DNA from: Geomonas anaerohicana
Lineage (GTDB): Bacteria; Desulfobacterota; Desulfuromonadia; Geobacterales; Geobacteraceae
Assembly: GCF_016458305.1 (NCBI RefSeq)
Contig: NZ_JAEMHL010000001.1
Span: 248,001 to 312,000, forward strand
DNA length: 64,000 nucleotides
Reading direction: 5' to 3'
Shown: positions 40,063-48,083 of the stretch, piece after piece
Position numbering within the stretch: the stretch's first letter is position 1
Layout: every line of letters begins with the position of its first letter
Position numbers and translations under genes: made by a program
Notes under the pieces: model-generated
What the model was told of the DNA's origin: nothing
What the model saw: only the letters and a program-made list of their open reading frames with translations
The model's database searches: none

Positions 40063-40109
40063 CGGCCGGGCATGGGGTCCCCCCCGTGCGGGCAAGAAAA
40101 GCAGAATCA

Positions 40110-40146
40110 AATCCCCCCTGTCCCCCCTTCGCAAAAGGGGGGGACG
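40110..40146. repeat. Short palindromic repeat
   Basis: GTCCCCCCTT and AAGGGGGGGAC stem around a short loop, after the kinase gene. A partial similar sequence occurs at 54275-54300. Confidence 0.65.
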
Positions 40147-40218
40147 TTAGGCGTCGTGCAGCGCTTCCGGGGAAGAATTCTCTGACTTGGCAGCGGAAGA
40201 TACTTGCTAATGGCAAAA

Positions 40219-40252
40219 CGAAGAGGCGGCCGGATATCCGGCCGCCTCTTTT
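40219..40252. terminator. Bidirectional terminator
   Basis: AAGAGGCGGCCGG and CCGGCCGCCTCTT form a near-perfect palindrome (40221-40250) ending in Ts, between the convergent kinase and lipoprotein genes. Confidence 0.9.
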
Positions 40253-40283
40253 CATGGCACTGCGCAACGTTCAGGGGGAACTG

Positions 40284-40778
40284 CTAGCGCGCTTTCTTCT
40301 CCAACTCCTGATCGAGATTCTTCAGCTGCTCCAGGCGCTGGTTGAGCTCGGTGACCTCCCGGGTCAGGGCCTGGTTGCTTCCCTTGAGCGCCTTGTTCTG
40401 GCGCCGCTGCTCTTCGAGGGCATTGACCTGCTCGCTGACCGGCGCCGCCAGCGCGGTCCACTGGCTTCCCGGATACTCCTTTTTCAACCGCTTCAACAGG
40501 TGCTGCGCCTGCGCCGACCCCGGTTTCGCTTTCAGCGTCAACAACGCCAGGCGAAAGAGGGCTTCGTCGGTCACCCCGGCGACGGCCGGGCCGTTGCAGA
40601 TGCCGTCCAGCACATGCATGGCGGCGTGGGTGTCCCCCTCCTTCAACATCGTTTCCGCCTGGGTCAATTGTCTCGACCCGCTGTAGCGGTCCATGAAGCT
40701 CCCTTCACCCTGCCCGGTGGTGGCGCACCCGGCGCAGAGAAGGGCTGCGAGGCAGATGATGAGCGTTCCGATCCTCAT
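40284..40778 (-). CDS. Lipoprotein with C-terminal coiled coil
   Basis: Predicted lipoprotein of 164 aa. Signal and lipobox LAALLCAGC (Cys near residue 17). The middle contains a TPR-like helical pair (QLTQAETMLKEGDTHAAMHV; DEALFRLALLTLKAKPG). The C-terminus is a heptad coiled coil (residues ~115-160: EQVNALEEQRRQNKALKGSN, REVTELNQRLEQLKNL). The start overlaps the stop of the GGDEF gene (ATGA), so translation is coupled and the two products probably act together, much as QseG acts with the sensor QseE. Function unknown. Confidence 0.8.
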   Translation of the reverse strand: MRIGTLIICLAALLCAGCATTGQGEGSFMDRYSGSRQLTQAETMLKEGDTHAAMHVLDGICNGPAVAGVTDEALFRLALLTLKAKPGSAQAQHLLKRLKKEYPGSQWTALAAPVSEQVNALEEQRRQNKALKGSNQALTREVTELNQRLEQLKNLDQELEKKAR

Positions 40779-42118
40779 GCGGTCACCTTCCCCGGGGCAC
40801 CGATCAGGTACTTGCTCCCCGGTTTCTCCTTGGCGCTGTCCTTGACCTTGGCCGCGGCCCGCGCGATCTCGACCGCGGAGGAGTACTGGTCCCTGCCGCA
40901 GATGATGACCGCGATGGAAATGGTGATCACCGGGAAAAATCGCTGCACCCCGTACCGGTCGCACCCCTCGATTCCCCCCACCTTCAGATCCTCAGGCGAA
41001 TAGTGCTTGACCACCTCGGCGCTGAACTTTTCAATGACGGCCTCGCAGACCGCGGAGACGCGCTCGGCCGGGATCACCATGACGAAGTCGTCGCCTCCCA
41101 CGTGTCCGACGAAACCGTCGCTGCCGCCGTGTGCCTTCACCGCGGACTGGATCAGGTCCCCGGTCAGGCGGAGCATCTCGCTTCCCTTGGCATAGCCGTA
41201 GTGGTCGCCGTAGGGCTTGAAGTTGTCCAGGTCGGCATAGCAGAAGGCGAAGGTCGCGCCGCTTTGCAGGCGGTCCTCGAGTACCCGCTCGATGGCGAAA
41301 TTGCCGGGGAGCCGGGTCAGCGGGCTCGCGTCCAGGCTCATCTGCTCGAGCACCTTGAGCCGGGCCGCCATCTTGGTGAAGTCACGGGCCAACTCGCTGA
41401 TTTCGTCGCCGGAGGGGACGTCGGGGTTGTAGTCGAAGTCGCCGGCGGCGATGCGATGGGTGGCGCTTTGCAGCTCGCGGATGGCACCGAAGGTGCGGTA
41501 GGTGACGAAAGGGGCGACGCCGATGGCGAGCAGGAAACCGGTGCAGGAGATGGCGACGGTCCACCAGATGGTCTGTTTCTGCTGCTCGTCGGCACGGTTG
41601 AGCACCAGCTTCAGCATGTCCTTGCGCTTGAGGTAGGAGGCGTCCACCGCATTGAGCAGCTTGAGCGCCGAGGACCGCATAGGACCGGTGCTGCCGGTTT
41701 TACCTGCGAACAGATCCTCCGCCGCCTTTTGATAAGAGAGGTACAGCCCGTTCAACTGCTGCAGGTCGCCGGTTGGTTTTCCTTTGCCGAGTAAGTCGAG
41801 GCTGGCCAGGGCCTCCGCCTGACGCTGGTGAAACAGGTCGATAAAGGCGGGGTCCTTCAGGATGGCGTACTTGCCGGCGAAGCTCTCCTGGCTCAAGAGC
41901 GAGGTGCGCAGTTCGATGAGGGCGCTGATGACGGGGAGCTCGTTGTTGGCGATGTTGCGGGTGATGTTGGTGCTGCGGTAGATATTGTAGGAGGAAAAAA
42001 TGAGTGCGGCAGCGGTGAAAAGGGCCATTGCCGCGTAACCCGCGCTTATCTTCTGTATCAGGGAGAGCCCCGACAGGCTTACCCTCGTAGACTTTTTTGT
42101 CTCGATGGCTTCAGGCAT
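40775..42118 (-). CDS. Membrane HAMP-GGDEF protein with atypical active site
   Basis: Predicted membrane sensor of 447 aa. TM helix at ~residues 28-45, a periplasmic four-helix-type domain (~46-182), a second TM (~184-205), HAMP (~206-260) and GGDEF domain (~265-435). The GGDEF motif reads GGDDF (341-345). Two guanine-contact positions differ from canonical diguanylate cyclases: Gly304 where Asn is usual (FKPYGDHYG) and Ser313 where Asp is usual (GYAKGSEML). No RxxD inhibitory site precedes the motif. Ser at the second position marks Hypr-type enzymes of Geobacter that make cyclic AMP-GMP. A degenerate sensor role is the alternative. Translation is coupled to the lipoprotein. Confidence 0.88.
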   Translation of the reverse strand: MPEAIETKKSTRVSLSGLSLIQKISAGYAAMALFTAAALIFSSYNIYRSTNITRNIANNELPVISALIELRTSLLSQESFAGKYAILKDPAFIDLFHQRQAEALASLDLLGKGKPTGDLQQLNGLYLSYQKAAEDLFAGKTGSTGPMRSSALKLLNAVDASYLKRKDMLKLVLNRADEQQKQTIWWTVAISCTGFLLAIGVAPFVTYRTFGAIRELQSATHRIAAGDFDYNPDVPSGDEISELARDFTKMAARLKVLEQMSLDASPLTRLPGNFAIERVLEDRLQSGATFAFCYADLDNFKPYGDHYGYAKGSEMLRLTGDLIQSAVKAHGGSDGFVGHVGGDDFVMVIPAERVSAVCEAVIEKFSAEVVKHYSPEDLKVGGIEGCDRYGVQRFFPVITISIAVIICGRDQYSSAVEIARAAAKVKDSAKEKPGSKYLIGAPGKVTA

Positions 42119-42173
42119 GAGGTAGATATTAGGGGACTGTGTAAACAAAGTCAACGCGATTGGCGCCGTTTCA

Positions 42174-42677
42174 TCATGACACGCCGCATTGAGACATGAC
42201 CCTGGTGGCTGCTTCCTGCAGGTTCTCGCCCTGGAGCAGCACGATGCTGTGGGCATACTTGTGATACAGCTCGAAACGTTTCCGGTACAGTTCCTCCAGC
42301 CCTCCTGCGCCCATGCCGACGATGCCGCGCGGGGCCGCCCGTGCGATGCGGCCGTGCAGTCTCGGCAGCGGCACGTCGAGAAAAACGACGGTGGAGATGG
42401 CAACGAGGTGCCGCATGGCTGCATCGGAGTAAACCACGCTGCCGCCGGTGGAGATGACCATGGGGCCTTCCGCCGGCAGGGCCAGCACGGTTTCCTCCTC
42501 GATCCGTGCGAATTCCTCCGTCCCTACCTGGTCCACCACCGCCTGAAGTTTCTTGCCGAAGCGCTGCTCGATGCAGTGGTCGGTGTCTATAAAGCGCCAC
42601 CCGAGGCGGGTGGCGATGACCCTTCCTATGGCACTCTTGCCCGAACCGGGCATCCCTATCAGCGTCAACCTGTTCAT
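42174..42677 (-). CDS. aroK: Shikimate kinase-like protein
   Basis: Nucleoside-monophosphate-kinase-fold enzyme of 167 aa, most like shikimate kinase. Walker A GMPGSGKSAIGR at residues ~8-19, the FIDTDHCIE Asp region near 30, EEFARIEEE near 55 (the FR..E equivalent) and STGGSVVYS near 78 where shikimate kinases have GGG. The substituted Ser and the lack of other aro genes nearby leave open a related kinase role. ATG at 42677 has AAGGAAGGG upstream. Confidence 0.8.
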   Translation of the reverse strand: MNRLTLIGMPGSGKSAIGRVIATRLGWRFIDTDHCIEQRFGKKLQAVVDQVGTEEFARIEEETVLALPAEGPMVISTGGSVVYSDAAMRHLVAISTVVFLDVPLPRLHGRIARAAPRGIVGMGAGGLEELYRKRFELYHKYAHSIVLLQGENLQEAATRVMSQCGVS

Positions 42678-43084
42678 TTCCCTTCCTTTCGCGGTACCTG
42701 TCGGCATCGACTACACATCTTATCAGTTCTCAGCATTTTTGCCTCAGGGACAAAATGATATAAAGCCGTGGCAATGTTAAATAGATTGGATATATTTAAT
42801 CCTCGTAAAAACTGCTTCGCTTAATCAATTGGATGGTACGCCGACACCTCCGCCAACTTACCTGCCAGAAAGGCACCTCGTTTCGCGAGCGGACTCCGGC
42901 ACAGAACAGCCGGCCGGTCCGTTCGGAGGACCATATGGAATGGCAATCATGGGACCGTAACCGCGGTAGCGACCTTCAACTCCACCATGGCCGGGGCAGG
43001 CCGCCGCCGGGAGATCACCCGCCGTCAACCGACCGTGCCACCCCTCAAAGACAGTGCGGACATGTGTTAAAAGGAGATACCCCT
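42678..43084. other. Upstream region of the DUF4402/chaperone-usher cluster
   Basis: 407 bp between divergent genes. An AT-rich patch (42765-42805) resembles a promoter region. Several short inverted segments follow (GCCGGCCGG; CCATGGCCGG), so a structured ~250-base leader before the first DUF4402 gene is likely. It does not fit a known riboswitch by eye. No gene is seen. Confidence 0.5.
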
Positions 43085-43606
43085 ATGAAAACGTTAGCGA
43101 AGGTCGCAGTCATGGCTGGATGCGCCACCCTGGCGTGGGCTGCAGGCTCAGGTGTGAGCCAGGCGGCAACGGCGCAGGCCAACACGAGCGCCACGGTGGT
43201 CCTGCCGGTCACCATCACCAAGGCCGCAGACCTCAACTTCGGCAGGTTCATGTCCGGCGCCTCAGGCGGCACCGTGGTGGTCAGCACCGGCAACGCCCAG
43301 TCGGCCACCGGCGGCGTAACCACGACCGCGGCCCTAGGCAGTACTGCCGCTGCTGCCGCCTTCACCATCTCCGGTGAGGCGAGCAGCACCTACGCCGTTA
43401 CCTTCCCGGCCCAGACCAACCTGGTCAACGGCGGTAACAACATGACCATCGGCAGCTTCACGACCGCCATCACCTCCGGCGGCTCCCTCGGGACCTTTGC
43501 CGGCGGTGACGAGACCCTCGCGGTGGGCGCCACCCTGACCGTGGGCGCCAACCAGGCCTCCGGCACCTACAACGGCACTATCGACGTGGCGGTCAACTAC
43601 AACTAG
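43085..43606 (+). CDS. DUF4402 pilin-like protein
   Basis: Exported protein of 173 aa. Signal peptide KTLAKVAVMAGCATLAWAAG is cleaved near QAA. The mature part is a Thr/Ser/Gly-rich all-beta DUF4402 domain (VVLPVTITKAADLNFGRFMS; GTYNGTIDVAVNYN), a family found as small secreted subunits. Strong ribosome-binding site AAAAGGAG before the ATG at 43085. It is the first gene of a cluster with a second DUF4402 protein, a PapD-like chaperone and a usher-like protein, which suggests the major surface subunit. Confidence 0.85.
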   Translation: MKTLAKVAVMAGCATLAWAAGSGVSQAATAQANTSATVVLPVTITKAADLNFGRFMSGASGGTVVVSTGNAQSATGGVTTTAALGSTAAAAAFTISGEASSTYAVTFPAQTNLVNGGNNMTIGSFTTAITSGGSLGTFAGGDETLAVGATLTVGANQASGTYNGTIDVAVNYN

Positions 43607-43691
43607 TGCTCCAAGCCAGTGTGCGGCAAGGGGGGCGGTACTCCGCCCCCCTTGTTCTATTCCGGGGGCGTGGAGGCACAGGGAGCGTGTC

Positions 43692-44159
43692 ATGCGCGCA
43701 CAGGGGTTGCTTGTGAGGCTAGGCGCGGTCTTTCTCGCACTGAGGGTGATGGCCCCAGGCGAGGTCTTTGCCGCACCGACCGCCGTGACCAAGAACCAGG
43801 ACTTCAATTTCGGCAAAGTAGCGGGAGGCGCGGGACGGGCCGGCACGGTCACCATCACTTCCGCCGGAAGCCGGACCTATTCCGGCAGCGTGTTACCGCT
43901 GGGAACGGTCTTCTCACCCGCACGCTTCACCATCACGGGGACCGTCGGGAAAACGTACACCATCACGCTGCCAACCGAGTTCATCATCAATTCCGGAGCA
44001 GACCAGATGAGGGTGACGTCGGTCACCTCCTCGATAGCCCTCACCGGGGTCATTCCAGCTGGCGGCGTGGTGACCTTCTCCGTCGGAGGGACCTTGAACG
44101 TGGGCGCAAGCCAGCGCAACGCCCTCTACAGCAGCAACATGAACATTACCGTGAAATGA
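43692..44159 (+). CDS. Second DUF4402 protein (minor subunit)
   Basis: Exported protein of 155 aa, with signal peptide (LLVRLGAVFLALRVMAPG) and a DUF4402-like mature part (FNFGKVAGGAGRAGTVTITS; GGTLNVGASQRNALYSSN). It is related to the protein encoded just upstream and separated by ~85 bases, so it is probably a minor or adaptor subunit. It lies directly before the chaperone gene. Confidence 0.8.
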   Translation: MRAQGLLVRLGAVFLALRVMAPGEVFAAPTAVTKNQDFNFGKVAGGAGRAGTVTITSAGSRTYSGSVLPLGTVFSPARFTITGTVGKTYTITLPTEFIINSGADQMRVTSVTSSIALTGVIPAGGVVTFSVGGTLNVGASQRNALYSSNMNITVK

Positions 44160-44168
44160 GGAGGGGAC

Positions 44169-44999
44169 GTGAAGCTACTGCTGATCAAGTCGATGGTTAT
44201 GCTGGTGACCGCCGCGCAGATCATCCTGGGCACTCCCACCGTGACCGTGGTGGCGGCCGATCTCATGGTGTACCCGACGCGGGTGGTCATGACCGACCGG
44301 CAGCGGACCGCACAGGTGGACATCATCAATTCCGGAGCCGCTCAGGCCACCTACAAGATCGCCATGGTGAGGAGGCGGATGACGGAGACGGGCGACTTCC
44401 AGGAAGTAACGGCAGCCGAAAAGGGAGAGAAGTTCGCCGACGACGTGGTCAAGTTTTCCCCCCGCCAGGTGACCTTGCTTCCGGGCGGCGGCCAGACCAT
44501 ACGCATCATGTTCAAGATCCCCCCCGAGTTGGAAACCGGCGAATACCGGTCCCACCTGCTGTTCACCCGTGCCGCCTCCGCCGTGGCCAACGTCCCGAAG
44601 CAAGAGGAAGAGGAGGCCGGCGTCATCAGGATGAACATCGTAGCCAACGTCGGCATCTCCATTCCCATCATAGCCCGCCACGGCCAGCTGCAGGCGGGTG
44701 CGACCATAGACCCCGCATCGGTCACGCTCAGGCAGCCCGGGGAAAAACAGCAGGTGCTCTCCTTCACCATGCACCGGACCGGCACCAGGTCGATCTACGG
44801 CGACGTGGCAGCCTACCGTGGCCAGGAGAAGCTTGCGGAGGGAAAGGGCTTTGCCATCTACACTCCCAACACGGTGCGCAAGGTGGCCATTGTCGTGCCG
44901 GAGCAATCGCGTCTCAGAAGCGGCGACACCGTACGCCTGGTCTTCACCGAGCGTGACGAGAAGAAGCCCCTGGCCGAGACTGCCGTCGCCCTCCCCTAG
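44169..44999 (+). CDS. PapD-like periplasmic chaperone
   Basis: Predicted periplasmic chaperone of 276 aa. A signal segment (SMVMLVTAAQIILGTPTV) precedes two Ig-like domains. Typical features: MVYPTRVVMTDRQRTAQVDI (donor-strand domain with basic Arg), FSPRQVTLLPGGGQTIRIMF and GEYRSHLLFT. Such chaperones complete subunit folds by donor-strand complementation. GTG at 44169 has GAGGAGGGG upstream. The gene follows the second DUF4402 gene by nine bases and precedes the usher-like gene by three, so the four form one operon. Confidence 0.87.
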   Translation: MKLLLIKSMVMLVTAAQIILGTPTVTVVAADLMVYPTRVVMTDRQRTAQVDIINSGAAQATYKIAMVRRRMTETGDFQEVTAAEKGEKFADDVVKFSPRQVTLLPGGGQTIRIMFKIPPELETGEYRSHLLFTRAASAVANVPKQEEEEAGVIRMNIVANVGISIPIIARHGQLQAGATIDPASVTLRQPGEKQQVLSFTMHRTGTRSIYGDVAAYRGQEKLAEGKGFAIYTPNTVRKVAIVVPEQSRLRSGDTVRLVFTERDEKKPLAETAVALP

Positions 45000-45002
45000 C
45001 AC

Positions 45003-47723
45003 ATGGCCCCCCGCCCAGGCGCCCATAGCCGGCGGCTCTCTGCCTGTGGAGCCCTTGTGCTGCTGGCCCATCTCCTCATCTCAACTGCGCTGTGTTGTGC
45101 CGCTTCCGCTGAACCGGGAGTGGAGCCCCTGCCGGACCAGGAGCTGGTGGTCGCGCTGGAACTGGACAAGGAAACGCTGACCGACAGCTTCCTGATCATG
45201 GAAAGAAAAGGGGAGATCTACATCCCGGTCTGCGCACTCGCCGAAGCCCTTTCCCTGGCGATCAGCTGCGACAAGGACAGGGCCTTCGGGTTCGCCGTGA
45301 ACCAGGCGCGCCCCTTCGTCATCGACCTCGGTGAAGGCTTCACCGTCCATGGCAGGGAATCCTTCTCCATCAATGGCATGGCTTTCGTGCAGAAGGGGGA
45401 GATCCTGGTCAATTTCGGGGCGCTGTCGAGGTGGCTGCCGGTGGATTTCCACCTGCGCCGGGAAAGCTCCACGCTGGAGCTCAGGGCGCGCGAGCCGCTG
45501 CCGCTGCAGGCGGCCAAAAAGCGCCGTGCCTTCGTGACGCCCAAGGTGACGGACCAGGCCGCGCAGTATCCCGATGCGACGGCCCCCAGGCGTGCGGCGG
45601 CTGTGCCGACGGCTGATCTTGCCCTGGAATATTCCCTGTCGTCGGACGGGCACAAGGGTAATCGCAGCAGGATGCTGAACACGATGAACCTCTCCGGCGA
45701 CCTCCTCTACATGACCGGGGAGGCCCATGTCCTCACCGACAACGAGGATCTCAGGCGGCTGGACCTGACCCTGTCCCGGCGCAACGCAGCCGGCGACCGC
45801 ATGGGGCCTCTGTGGTTCAACCAGGTGGCCCTGGGCTCCAACCAGGCGCCGTACGTGGACGGGGTGGGGGCGTCGACGAGGCCCATGTACGGCCTCTACC
45901 TCTCCAACCGCCCCCTGCTGGGGGGGGGACAATTCCTCAGCCACGACATACACGGCCAACTCCCGCCGGGCTGGGACGCCGAGCTCTTTCACAACGGCGC
46001 CCAGATCCGTTACCAGCCCCCCACCGCGGCAGGGATGTACCATTTCGTCAACCTGCGTGTCTATTACGGCGTCAACAGCTTCAAGGTGGTGTTGCATGGA
46101 CCGTTCGGGGAGAGGCAGGAGTCGGAAGAGGTCTTCGTGTCCGATGCCATCACCCCGAGAGGTGAGCTGCTGTACACCCTGTCGGCGGGATGGCAGACGG
46201 GGCTTACCCAGCACGCGGCCCAGGATGACGGGACCGGGGAGTCCAACCTCACCTTCACCTCGGACTTCGGCCTGACCAGGAACCTGACCGGATCCTTCCT
46301 GGTGGTAAGGCATACCGAGCGGCGCGGGTCGGCGCGGGAGTACCTGGGAGCCGGGGTGCGCACCGCCCTGCGCTCCACGCTGCTGTCCCTGGAGCTGATC
46401 CAGATGCTGGCGCCGGCAAAGGACCTGGAAGGGCAACTGGTCAACGTCAGGTCCAGCAGCCGCAACCTGCTGGGATTGAACCTGGAGCTGGTGCAGCGCT
46501 TTTTCCACAACTACTACTCGCCGCAGTTCTACCACCGGGAAGACCCCCTGCGCACCCTGACCACGGTAAAGGGGAACTCCTCCTTCACCTTGCTGGACGA
46601 CATCCGCGTCCCGTACTCGGTCGAGGTCGGCTTCGGCACCCGGAAGTCGGGGCAGACGGAAACGACGTCGCAGTGGCGCGTCTCCGGCGGCTGGAACGGT
46701 TGGAACACGACGCTGCAGGCCGACCTGTCCCGGCTGCAGGGGAAAAGCTACGCCACGGGGCTGGTCCAGGTCAGCACCAGGCTGAGCGATGTCAGCGTGA
46801 GGGGGGAGGCGGGCTACTCCTTCCTGCCGGTCGCCACGGCATCGAGCGTCAACGTCAGTGCCGACCTCGAGGTGGCCCCAGGGCTGCAGCTGAACTCGGC
46901 ACTGTCCCACGCACCGGCGGAAGGGTTGACCGGGCTGAGGCTCGGGGTGTCGAAGCGGTTGGGGCGGGTGGGCTATTCCCTTGCCGCACACGGCAGCACC
47001 GATGGCGCCTACGGTTTCGACGTCGGCGTGCGCTCTTCGGTCGCCGCCGTTCCCACCGGCCGGGTGCTGGCTTCGGCAGAACCGCTGGCGCCGTACGGCA
47101 TGATCGCGGTTTCCGCCACGGTGGCCGAGCCCGACGGCAAAAGGATGGCGCTGCCACGGGTCGATTTTCTCTTGAACGGCAGCAGGGTCAGGGCCATCCC
47201 GGACGGAGCCGGCGCCCAGGTCATCGCTTTCCTGCAGCCCGATGTCCCGGTCGATGTTACGGTGGACATGACTTCCATCGAGGACCCGTTCATGGTGCCG
47301 GCGGAGCCGGGATGCCGCATCGTGCCCAGGGCCGGGGTGATCGACAGGTGCGCGTTCACGCTGACCACCGGCGGCGAAATCGACGGAACGGTGACGGTGC
47401 AGCTGGCGCGGGGGGGGGCGGTGCCCATGAAGGGAGTGCGGGTGGAGCTGGTGGGGGAAGGGGAGCAACAGGGGCGGCCGCAGACGACACTGTCGGAGGA
47501 GAGCGGTTACTACCTTTTCAAGACGGTGAAGCCGGGCAGGTATCAGGTCCGCATACCGGTCGACGAGGTGCAGCGGCTGAAGGCGAACGCGTCGTCCCCG
47601 CGCGGCGTGACGGTGCCGCCGGGAGGGGACATGGTCTCAGGCATCGACTTCATGCTGGCGCCTGCCGATGCGGCTCCGGGAAAGGTGATCGGAGGGGCGG
47701 CGCCGGTGCTGGACCAGGAGTAG
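45003..47723 (+). CDS. Large outer-membrane usher-like protein
   Basis: Protein of 906 aa with a signal peptide (GALVLLAHLLISTALCCAAS). The N-terminal ~170 residues resemble a periplasmic domain (GEIYIPVCALAEALSL), a middle beta-rich region (~200-730) has the alternating pattern of a barrel (LLYTLSAGWQTGL; SSFTLLDDIRVPYSVEVGFG), and the C-terminus has a carboxypeptidase-regulatory-like domain (GYYLFKTVKPGRYQVRIPV). Size, order and neighbours support a usher for the DUF4402 subunits. It is not a close relative of FimD by eye; it may belong to an alternative usher class. Starts three bases after the chaperone stop. Confidence 0.75.
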   Translation: MAPRPGAHSRRLSACGALVLLAHLLISTALCCAASAEPGVEPLPDQELVVALELDKETLTDSFLIMERKGEIYIPVCALAEALSLAISCDKDRAFGFAVNQARPFVIDLGEGFTVHGRESFSINGMAFVQKGEILVNFGALSRWLPVDFHLRRESSTLELRAREPLPLQAAKKRRAFVTPKVTDQAAQYPDATAPRRAAAVPTADLALEYSLSSDGHKGNRSRMLNTMNLSGDLLYMTGEAHVLTDNEDLRRLDLTLSRRNAAGDRMGPLWFNQVALGSNQAPYVDGVGASTRPMYGLYLSNRPLLGGGQFLSHDIHGQLPPGWDAELFHNGAQIRYQPPTAAGMYHFVNLRVYYGVNSFKVVLHGPFGERQESEEVFVSDAITPRGELLYTLSAGWQTGLTQHAAQDDGTGESNLTFTSDFGLTRNLTGSFLVVRHTERRGSAREYLGAGVRTALRSTLLSLELIQMLAPAKDLEGQLVNVRSSSRNLLGLNLELVQRFFHNYYSPQFYHREDPLRTLTTVKGNSSFTLLDDIRVPYSVEVGFGTRKSGQTETTSQWRVSGGWNGWNTTLQADLSRLQGKSYATGLVQVSTRLSDVSVRGEAGYSFLPVATASSVNVSADLEVAPGLQLNSALSHAPAEGLTGLRLGVSKRLGRVGYSLAAHGSTDGAYGFDVGVRSSVAAVPTGRVLASAEPLAPYGMIAVSATVAEPDGKRMALPRVDFLLNGSRVRAIPDGAGAQVIAFLQPDVPVDVTVDMTSIEDPFMVPAEPGCRIVPRAGVIDRCAFTLTTGGEIDGTVTVQLARGGAVPMKGVRVELVGEGEQQGRPQTTLSEESGYYLFKTVKPGRYQVRIPVDEVQRLKANASSPRGVTVPPGGDMVSGIDFMLAPADAAPGKVIGGAAPVLDQE

Positions 47724-47728
47724 GGGGC

Positions 47729-48037
47729 TTAGTTCCTTGCGGGGAGCAGGGTCGCCTGCAGCAGGTCCTGGAGCGCCTTGTCCGAGCCGGACTCCCGGTT
47801 CACCATGGCCTTGCGCTCGCGGCGGGAGATCAGGATAGCCAGGTGCTCGGCGGCCTCGGCGACCCCGCCGGCGATGGACGCGGACAGCTGGCAGAGGATC
47901 TGGATCGGCAGGCCGTTCTGGTAGCCCTGCACCAGCTTGGCGATTTCCTCGTGGCGCTGTTCGTAGCTCCAGGTCTGGTACACCTCGTCACCGATATTGT
48001 TCAATTTTCCCTGTATGCCGGCCAGCTTGTTCAGCAT
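47729..48037 (-). CDS. Hypothetical protein, 102 aa
   Basis: Small soluble protein, mostly helical (LNKLAGIQGKLNNIGDEVY; GLPIQILCQLSASIAGGVAE; ALQDLLQATLLPARN). No signal or membrane helix. AGGAG lies eight bases before the ATG at 48037. It is convergent with the usher-like gene with five bases between. It may be in a unit with the rhomboid-like gene. Function unknown. Confidence 0.75.
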   Translation of the reverse strand: MLNKLAGIQGKLNNIGDEVYQTWSYEQRHEEIAKLVQGYQNGLPIQILCQLSASIAGGVAEAAEHLAILISRRERKAMVNRESGSDKALQDLLQATLLPARN

Positions 48038-48083
48038 TTGGCTTCTCCTGTAACGCCGCGGGCGCGCCCCGTGTACGGCTTGA

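Noticed and set aside
42855-42900. Sigma-54 promoter upstream of the DUF4402 operon
   Set aside because: GGCAC and a later GC are present, but the spacing is one base too long and the -12 element is poor.
42830-43084. Cyclic-dinucleotide (GEMM) riboswitch before the DUF4402 operon
   Set aside because: The conserved GEMM core (including the GACGCAAAGCC stretch) is not present; kept only as a general structured leader.
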